From positions 1-64,000 of the forward strand of contig NZ_ARZY01000013.1 in the NCBI RefSeq assembly GCF_000568405.1: 64,000 nucleotides of DNA, written 5' to 3'. This stretch comes from Catenovulum agarivorans DS-2. Lineage in GTDB: Bacteria; Pseudomonadota; Gammaproteobacteria; Enterobacterales; Alteromonadaceae. Both the position numbers and the translations under genes were made by a program. Under the pieces are notes generated by a model. The model saw nothing but the letters and a program-made list of their open reading frames with translations, was not told the origin of the DNA and did no database searches. Numbering within the stretch: position 1 is the stretch's first letter; every line of letters begins with the position of its first letter. Shown here in pieces: positions 58,185 to 64,000 of this stretch.

Positions 58185-60584
58185 ATGAATTCACCGTTAA
58201 CCACGCAACAACTCAATTATCATCCTCTACTGGCTGAAAAAGTCAGTCAATTCGTAAGTGAACAAACGCAGCCAATTTCATATTTAGAGCTGTGCAATCA
58301 GTTCAATATTGCTGACAAAGACGCTCAGCATGAGCTGACTGCCTGCTTGAAAGCACTTGAAGCTGAAGGCAGAGTGATAATTGATAAACAGCAAAACTAT
58401 GCTACCCCTGAGGTTCTTGGGCTTGTTGTTGGTAAAGTGGTGGGCCATAAGGATGGTTTTGGTTTTGTTACGCTACCTAGAGGGCAAAAAGATTTATACC
58501 TATCGCAAAGCCAAATGGCGACCGTTTTACATGGTGACTTGGTTTTAGCTAAAGCATTAGGCAGCGACAACCGCGGCCGTAAAGAAGGTCGAGTAGTTCG
58601 AGTGTTGCAGCCTCGAAATGAGTCTATCGTCGGGCGCATATTTATCGAACATGGTATCGCGTATGTGATGCCAGATGATGGCCGCATTAGCCAAGAAATT
58701 ATTGTCGCGAATGAACATAAAAATGGCGCACGCAGTGGTCAGATGGTGGTGGTAACCCTGCTCACCCGTCCAAATAAAAAAATGAATGCAACGGGTAAAA
58801 TCAGCGAAATTTTAGGTGAGCATATGGCGCCTGGGATGGAAATTGAAATTGCCTTGCGCAAATATGAAATCCCGCATGAGTGGCCTAAAGCCGTTACTAA
58901 AGCTGCGCAGCGTGTACCTGAATTTGTTAGTGATAAAGACAAACAAGATAGAGTCGATTTGCGCGATTTACCTTTAGTGACCATAGATGGTGAAGATGCA
59001 CGAGATTTTGATGATGCGGTATACTGTGAACGCAAAAAGTCAGGTGGCTGGCGTTTGTGGGTTGCAATCGCTGATGTTAGTTTTTATGTCCGTAGCAACA
59101 CAGCATTAGATGCAGAAGCTCAATTGCGCGGTACTTCAGTGTATTTTCCAGACCAAGTTGTTCCTATGTTGCCTGAGCAACTATCTAATGGTTTATGTTC
59201 ACTTAACCCACAAGTAGACCGATTATGTATGGTTTGCGAAATGACTGTGAGTGAACAAGGGCGCTTGTCAGGTTATAAGTTTTATCAAGCTGTGATGAAC
59301 TCGCACGCTAGACTGACTTACAACAAAGTGAGTCAAATATTGCAGGGCGACGAGAGGTTAATTGAGCGCTACCAAACGCTAGTGCCGCACCTGCAAGAAT
59401 TGCATTTAATGTACAAAGCTTTAAAAGGCGCAAGGCATCAACGCGGCGCCATTGAATTTGAGACTGCTGAAGCTAAATTTATCTTTAACGCGCAACGTAA
59501 AATTGATTCGATAGAATTGGTTGTACGTAATGATGCTCACAAGATTATTGAAGAGTGTATGATCCAGGCAAATGTTGCCGCTGCGCGTTTTATTGCAAAA
59601 CACAATGGCAACGCACTGTATCGAGTTCATGATGCGCCTGACGGCGAAAAGCTCACGCAATTCGTCCAGTTCTTGGCTGAGTTGGGGATTGAAAGCCAAT
59701 TTTTCGCTGGTGAAATTAAACCGATTCATTTCAAACAATTGGTTGAGCGTATTCAAGGTCGGCCCGATCAAGAGTTAATTCAAACTATGTTGCTGCGCTC
59801 AATGAAACAAGCTGTATATAGCCCAGACAATAATGGCCATTTCGGTTTAGCTTTACCAGCATATGCACACTTTACTTCACCTATTCGTCGATACCCTGAT
59901 TTAGTGGTACATAGAACCATTAAAGCAATATTACTAGAGCAAAAGCTCATGCAAGGTCATAGTGGAGAACATGTCTATTCAGAAGCTGAAGCCGAAAATT
60001 TGGGTATAAACACTTCTATGGCCGAACGCCGTGCAGATGAAGCAACTAGAGATGTGGCGGGTTGGTTAAAGTGCGAGTTTATGCAAGATCATGTCGGTGA
60101 TGTATTTAACGGTGTTATTTCGGCGGTGACCAGTTTTGGCTTTTTTGTTCGATTGGATGATATTCATGTTGAAGGACTTGTTCACGTCGCTAACCTTGAA
60201 AACGACTTTTATATCTATGACAACGCCAAACAGCGTTTAATCGGTGAGCAAAAACGTAAAGTTTACAAATTGGGCGACGAGGTGACGATTCAAGTGTTAT
60301 CCGCCAACTTAGACGAACGCAAAATTGACTTTGTGTTGTACCAAAATGACACCGACAAACATCAGAAGAGCCAAACAAATCGCAAAAAATCATCTGGAAG
60401 CAAAACGCAACAACTGATGCAAAACGATGATAAGTATCAAAAACAGCCAAGTGACAAAAAAAGTAAAGGCGCTGGCAAACGCAGTGCAAAAGCCGGAAAA
60501 AAAAGCGGTGGTAAAAAATCCTCTGCTACCAGCAAAAAACACGCAAAGAAAACCAGCCGTAAATCGGCGAAAAAGCGGAGATAA
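58185..60584 (+). CDS. rnr: Ribonuclease R
   Basis: 799 residues. An N-terminal winged helix (about 15-70), cold-shock domains (about 75-250), the RNB catalytic domain (about 255-585) with ARDFDDAVYCE metal-binding aspartates and FTSPIRRYPDLVVHR, an S1 domain (about 640-720) and a long Lys/Ser-rich tail (about 730-799) are present. It degrades structured RNA 3-prime to 5-prime and helps trans-translation quality control. It is followed by rlmB, the conserved rnr-rlmB pair. Confidence 0.97.
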   Translation: MNSPLTTQQLNYHPLLAEKVSQFVSEQTQPISYLELCNQFNIADKDAQHELTACLKALEAEGRVIIDKQQNYATPEVLGLVVGKVVGHKDGFGFVTLPRGQKDLYLSQSQMATVLHGDLVLAKALGSDNRGRKEGRVVRVLQPRNESIVGRIFIEHGIAYVMPDDGRISQEIIVANEHKNGARSGQMVVVTLLTRPNKKMNATGKISEILGEHMAPGMEIEIALRKYEIPHEWPKAVTKAAQRVPEFVSDKDKQDRVDLRDLPLVTIDGEDARDFDDAVYCERKKSGGWRLWVAIADVSFYVRSNTALDAEAQLRGTSVYFPDQVVPMLPEQLSNGLCSLNPQVDRLCMVCEMTVSEQGRLSGYKFYQAVMNSHARLTYNKVSQILQGDERLIERYQTLVPHLQELHLMYKALKGARHQRGAIEFETAEAKFIFNAQRKIDSIELVVRNDAHKIIEECMIQANVAAARFIAKHNGNALYRVHDAPDGEKLTQFVQFLAELGIESQFFAGEIKPIHFKQLVERIQGRPDQELIQTMLLRSMKQAVYSPDNNGHFGLALPAYAHFTSPIRRYPDLVVHRTIKAILLEQKLMQGHSGEHVYSEAEAENLGINTSMAERRADEATRDVAGWLKCEFMQDHVGDVFNGVISAVTSFGFFVRLDDIHVEGLVHVANLENDFYIYDNAKQRLIGEQKRKVYKLGDEVTIQVLSANLDERKIDFVLYQNDTDKHQKSQTNRKKSSGSKTQQLMQNDDKYQKQPSDKKSKGAGKRSAKAGKKSGGKKSSATSKKHAKKTSRKSAKKRR

Positions 60585-60587
60585 GCT

Positions 60588-61331
60588 TTGAGCAAATCTG
60601 AAATAATTTTTGGCATACATGCTGTAGAGTCATTAATGAATACCCACCCTGAACGATTCATCGAACTATTTTGTTTAAAAGGTCGTCAGGATGATAGAGT
60701 CAATACCATTATCAACTTGGCGCGCAAGCAAGGTGTGTCAGTGCAGTTTGCCCAACGCAAAGCGCTGGATGATAAATGCCATAGCCCTCAGCACCAAGGT
60801 ATAGTCGCACGCGTTAGACCCGCACCTGTTTTAAATGAGAATGATCTAGAAACGCTGTTAGAGAATTTGAATAAACCAGCATTTTTATTGGTGTTAGATG
60901 GTATTACCGACCCACACAACTTAGGGGCTTGTTTGCGCACTGCTGATGCCGCTGGTGTCGATGCAGTAATTGCACCTAAGGATAAATCTGTTGGGTTAAA
61001 CGCCACCGCGAAAAAAGTCGCCTGTGGCGCAGCAGAAACCGTGCCTTTTATTCAAGTGACTAATTTAGCGCGCACGCTAAAAGCAATTCAGCAAATGGGC
61101 GTGTGGGTTGTCGGTACAGCAGGTGAAGCTACTCAAGATGTGTACCAAGCAAATTTAACCGGACCTATCGCTTTAGTTATGGGGGCCGAAGGAGACGGAA
61201 TGCGTCGTCTTACTCGAGAAACCTGTGATGAGCTAATCTCAATTCCTATGGCGGGCAGTGTGTCTAGCTTGAATGTTAGTGTAGCGACGGGTGTAACATT
61301 ATTTGAAATTGTACGCCAACGTTTAGCTTAA
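60588..61331 (+). CDS. rlmB: 23S rRNA (guanosine-2-prime-O)-methyltransferase RlmB
   Basis: 247 residues of a SpoU/TrmH-type knotted methyltransferase. [13 protein letters not shown] at the start, [28 protein letters not shown] and [15 protein letters not shown] are the three SPOUT motifs. It methylates G2251 of 23S rRNA in Escherichia coli. The start codon is TTG, supported by GGAG eight bases upstream and by the position of the conserved [11 protein letters not shown] sequence, four bases after the rnr stop. Confidence 0.96.
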   Translation: MSKSEIIFGIHAVESLMNTHPERFIELFCLKGRQDDRVNTIINLARKQGVSVQFAQRKALDDKCHSPQHQGIVARVRPAPVLNENDLETLLENLNKPAFLLVLDGITDPHNLGACLRTADAAGVDAVIAPKDKSVGLNATAKKVACGAAETVPFIQVTNLARTLKAIQQMGVWVVGTAGEATQDVYQANLTGPIALVMGAEGDGMRRLTRETCDELISIPMAGSVSSLNVSVATGVTLFEIVRQRLA

Positions 61332-61346
61332 ATTTGCCCTGAAACT

Positions 61347-62132
61347 TTGCTTTATTCAATAACTTTAGCAAGCAAAAGCTATTATCGAAATGGTCAGCAG
61401 TATCGGCAGGCGGATGTCACCTTTGCCGATATACGCCGCCAATTTGGTTTTAGAGCAATACATATTGGTCGTTGGGTTACGCAACAAGAGCAGACTAAAG
61501 CTGCTAACTTAATTTATGATGCGCTGATGGATTTAGCCACAATTTTGCAAGTCCCTCCGCAAGTGTTATCACTGCGCAATACTTTGTCGTTAGCATTTGG
61601 TACAGGAGGACAACTTGGTGTCCAGGCTCATTATGAACTCAACCGCAATATGTTGGCTTTGGCAAAAAATGCAGGTGCAGGCGCATTGGCACACGAATGG
61701 TTCCATGCATTTGATCACTACATCACCGACAAAGTATTTACCAGTGCAAAACAAAAATTTGCCTCACATGCATGGCTGTTAGATCGTGATTTTATCAATC
61801 ACCCGTTGAACTTATTGTTGGTTGATGTTTATAAACAGATCTTTTTATCCACCGATGGTACAAAGGTCAGTCAACTATTTAGTCATTGTGCTCAAGTAGA
61901 TAATCAGCTTGGCCAAGTTTATTACGCCCTACCTGAAGAGCTTGCCGCGCGCTGCTTTGAAGCTTTCATACAAGATCACAAGGTGAAGAATCAATACTTG
62001 GTCAGTGGCACCAAACAAACTCAAGAAGCGAAACTGGGTTTATTTCCAACAGACCAGCATAGGTCTCAAATCAATCAAGCATTTAGCCGCTATTTTTCTC
62101 AACTGGGTTATGTTCTATCTGCAGCACAATAA
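61347..62132 (+). CDS. Stand-alone LPD1-type putative zinc metalloprotease
   Basis: 261 residues. FGFRAIHIGRWVTQQEQ, YDALMDLATILQVPPQVLSLRNTLSLAFGTGG and GAGALAHEWFHAFDHY match, by memory, the LPD1 domain found in large polyvalent proteins of phages and plasmids (DarB-like). HEWFH (His116, Glu117, His120) is an HExxH metal site and EELAARCFEAF (about 197-207) offers the third ligand. No signal or membrane segment. The only usable start is TTG at 61347, without a good ribosome-binding site; the gene is in the same frame as rlmB, 15 bases after its stop. Confidence 0.7.
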   Translation: MLYSITLASKSYYRNGQQYRQADVTFADIRRQFGFRAIHIGRWVTQQEQTKAANLIYDALMDLATILQVPPQVLSLRNTLSLAFGTGGQLGVQAHYELNRNMLALAKNAGAGALAHEWFHAFDHYITDKVFTSAKQKFASHAWLLDRDFINHPLNLLLVDVYKQIFLSTDGTKVSQLFSHCAQVDNQLGQVYYALPEELAARCFEAFIQDHKVKNQYLVSGTKQTQEAKLGLFPTDQHRSQINQAFSRYFSQLGYVLSAAQ

Positions 62133-62272
62133 TAGTTATCCAGAGTTCAGGTTAGTTTGATTATTTTTTTGATTAAAAAGTAATCAGGTTGGCGTGAGAA
62201 CTTGTTAAATTGCAAATGTAGTGTTATAAAAACGTAAATTATACCCCACCACTTAATATTAGATTTTCGCAC

Positions 62273-64000
62273 ATGGAATACACTGATGCATTTTTCAAAA
62301 AAATAGTGCAAAGCGCCCGTTATGGAATATGGGTAATAGATGAGTGCTGTATAACTCAATATGTCAATCCGAGTATGGCAAACATGCTGGGCTATCAAGT
62401 TGATGAAATACTTAACCAACACCTGTTTAACTTTCTAGATGCGCAAAGTGTTGAAGTGGCCAAAGTTAACTTAGCTAGGCGCCGCCAAGGTTATGAAGAG
62501 CAGCGTGAAGCAAAATTTCAACACAAAGAAGGATTTGCCGTTTATACCATGCTGGTTACATGGCCAGTTTTTGATGAAAAAGGCCAGTACAAGGGCGCGA
62601 TAGCTGGGGTTGTCGATGACGCTCAACGGCAAACTATGCTGCACGAGCTAACCGAAATAAAAGAGAAGTTACAGTTGTTTGATAAGGTCACCTTAGATGG
62701 CATTATCATTCATCAAGGTGGACGCATTATTGAGTTAAATGATGCAAGTTGCCGAATGCTTGAGGGGTGTCGAACTGAGCTGATGCAGCGAGATTTCACG
62801 GCTATGTGTGTGCCAGAATCCAAGCAGTTGGTTATTCAGGCAATGCAGAGCGAAAGTATCAACAAATTCGAAGTTAAAATACAAACCACTACAGGCAAAG
62901 TGCTGAATATTGAATGGACCTGCAGGCGGATGAATTACCGTGGTGATTCGGTTCGTGTTAGTGTACTACGCAATGTGACTCAATATCGTCAAGCACAAAC
63001 TGCACTAGAACAAATTGAGTTAACCAATCAAGCGCTTATAGAAAATGCTCCCGAAGCCATTGTGCTTTTCGACCCAGCTAGCGGCAAAATTTTACAAGCG
63101 AATACTAAGTCGCAAGCTATTTTTGGTTTAACAGGTCAAAGCATTTTCGACTACTCGATTCAAGATTTGCTGGCAGAGCAAGACGGCAAATTAGTTGGTT
63201 ATGGGCATGAATTTGAAAGTTTACTCGAGTTAGCTAACTCATGTTTAGCGCCAATGGCTGAAGTGAAAATAAAACATGCTTCGGGCGCACTGATTGACTG
63301 TGAATTAAGGCTAGTGGCCATTCAGTGGCAAGGGCGTAGTTTGCTGCGGGCATCTTTGCTCGATATCCGAGCCCGAAAACAAGCGCAAAGCAAAATGCGC
63401 CAGTTATCTAGTGCATTGGAACAAAGCGCGGATATGGTACTGATTACCAATCGGCAGGGCACCATAGAGTATGTTAATCAGGCTACAACTTTAATTACCG
63501 GCTACAATCAGGCTGAATTAATTGGTCAACAGCCAGATATTTTTAATTCTGGTCAGCATGATAAAACATTCATTAAAAATTTATGGAGCACCATTCTAAA
63601 AGGCAAAGCGTATCGAGATGTGTTGGTTAACCGTAAAAAAAATGGCGACATTTATTACGAAGAGAAAACCATCACCCCTTTAAAAAATGACCAAGGTGAA
63701 ATAACCCATTTTGTTTCGACTGGTAAAGATATTACCGAACGCATGGAAATTCAGGCAAATTTGCGTCATTTGGCGTTCCACGATGTGTTAACTGATTTAC
63801 CGAACCGTGCTCTGTTTAATGATAGGCTCAAAACAGGTTTGTTGAATACTAAGCGCCGCAGACAACAAATGGCGTTATTGTTTTTTGATATTGACCATTT
63901 TAAACGGATAAACGACACCCTAGGTCACGACATTGGTGATGTATTGTTGCAACAAGTGGCCAAAAAGCTGAAAAAAGGCTTGCGAGGTAGTGATACAGTT
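62273..64000 (+). CDS. Multi-PAS sensor diguanylate cyclase (partial, runs off the end)
   Basis: 576 codons are open from the ATG at 62273 to the window end with no stop. Four PAS-type domains can be seen: about 7-115 (IVQSARYGIWVIDECC), 130-245, 255-375 (LIENAPEAIVLFDP) and 385-500 (ALEQSADMVLITNRQG, with GKDITERME at its end). A GGDEF domain begins near 505 (HDVLTDLPNRALFNDRL, LFFDIDHFKRINDTLGHDIGD) and is truncated before its active-site motif, so activity and a possible EAL partner cannot be judged. No transmembrane segment is seen; a cytoplasmic sensor is expected. Confidence 0.88.
   Translation, partial: MEYTDAFFKKIVQSARYGIWVIDECCITQYVNPSMANMLGYQVDEILNQHLFNFLDAQSVEVAKVNLARRRQGYEEQREAKFQHKEGFAVYTMLVTWPVFDEKGQYKGAIAGVVDDAQRQTMLHELTEIKEKLQLFDKVTLDGIIIHQGGRIIELNDASCRMLEGCRTELMQRDFTAMCVPESKQLVIQAMQSESINKFEVKIQTTTGKVLNIEWTCRRMNYRGDSVRVSVLRNVTQYRQAQTALEQIELTNQALIENAPEAIVLFDPASGKILQANTKSQAIFGLTGQSIFDYSIQDLLAEQDGKLVGYGHEFESLLELANSCLAPMAEVKIKHASGALIDCELRLVAIQWQGRSLLRASLLDIRARKQAQSKMRQLSSALEQSADMVLITNRQGTIEYVNQATTLITGYNQAELIGQQPDIFNSGQHDKTFIKNLWSTILKGKAYRDVLVNRKKNGDIYYEEKTITPLKNDQGEITHFVSTGKDITERMEIQANLRHLAFHDVLTDLPNRALFNDRLKTGLLNTKRRRQQMALLFFDIDHFKRINDTLGHDIGDVLLQQVAKKLKKGLRGSDTV

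Overview
The window looks like the chromosome of a marine gammaproteobacterium of the order Alteromonadales (Alteromonadaceae-like). This is inferred from gene content and order: zapE next to zapG, rplM-rpsI, petABC followed by sspA-sspB, the pcnB-folK-panC run, gluQ-dksA, a CrsR/CrsA-type partner switch as in Shewanella, and a PLP-type aspartate decarboxylase (PanP). The DNA is moderately AT-rich and densely coding. No phage, plasmid or intact insertion sequence is visible.

Layout. Positions 1-7000 hold housekeeping genes: zapG, zapE, L13/S9, the cytochrome bc1 complex, and the SspA/SspB stress regulators. 6963-7520 is a gene-free stretch filled with palindromic repeats. 7521-10241 is a secreted GH13 amylase lipoprotein with a candidate LacI-type operator. 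10435-21885 is a complete ABC-transporter-dependent capsule locus (kpsM, kpsT, kpsE, kpsD, two glycosyltransferase genes, kpsC, kpsS). Its likely serotype-specific core is a GT2-TagF fusion, suggesting a teichoic-acid-like phosphopolymer capsule. 21891-28693 carries a DUF2750 protein, an EAL phosphodiesterase, a small HTH protein, TusA, and an operon of two surface-type lipoproteins plus a glycosyltransferase. 28694-29125 is a second repeat-filled gap.

From 29126 to 36308 come panC, folK, pcnB, gluQ, dksA, a CsrB-like regulatory RNA with an upstream UvrY/GacA-type box, yceI with a cytochrome b561, and galU. 36310-39393 encodes a partner-switching module (REC-PP2C-kinase plus STAS protein) and a two-receiver response regulator. 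39550-41862 is rplY-pth-ychF. 42434-42856 is a tRNA operon (Met, Leu and three tandem tRNA-Gln copies). 42938-48282 has a TSUP permease, an LprI-like protein, a ubiquinone hydroxylase, comM and a CobW GTPase. 48470-53667 is a TetR-MMPL-LolA-like-outer membrane protein operon. After a secreted DUF6351 hydrolase and LexA-controlled yebG come panP, rnr, rlmB, a stand-alone LPD1-type putative metalloprotease, and a PAS/GGDEF sensor cut by the window end.

The most interesting signals are: (1) a family of about 75-115 bp cloverleaf-like palindromic repeats, two in each of two convergent intergenic gaps, whose hairpin tips mostly show ANGGA loops resembling CsrA/RsmE sites, in a window that also carries a CsrB-like RNA; (2) an N-terminal basic/aromatic motif shared by three different capsule proteins; (3) the stand-alone LPD1-type HEWFH protein; (4) the MMPL/LolA-like/outer membrane protein operon. 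No searches could be run, so all family names rest on motifs read by eye.
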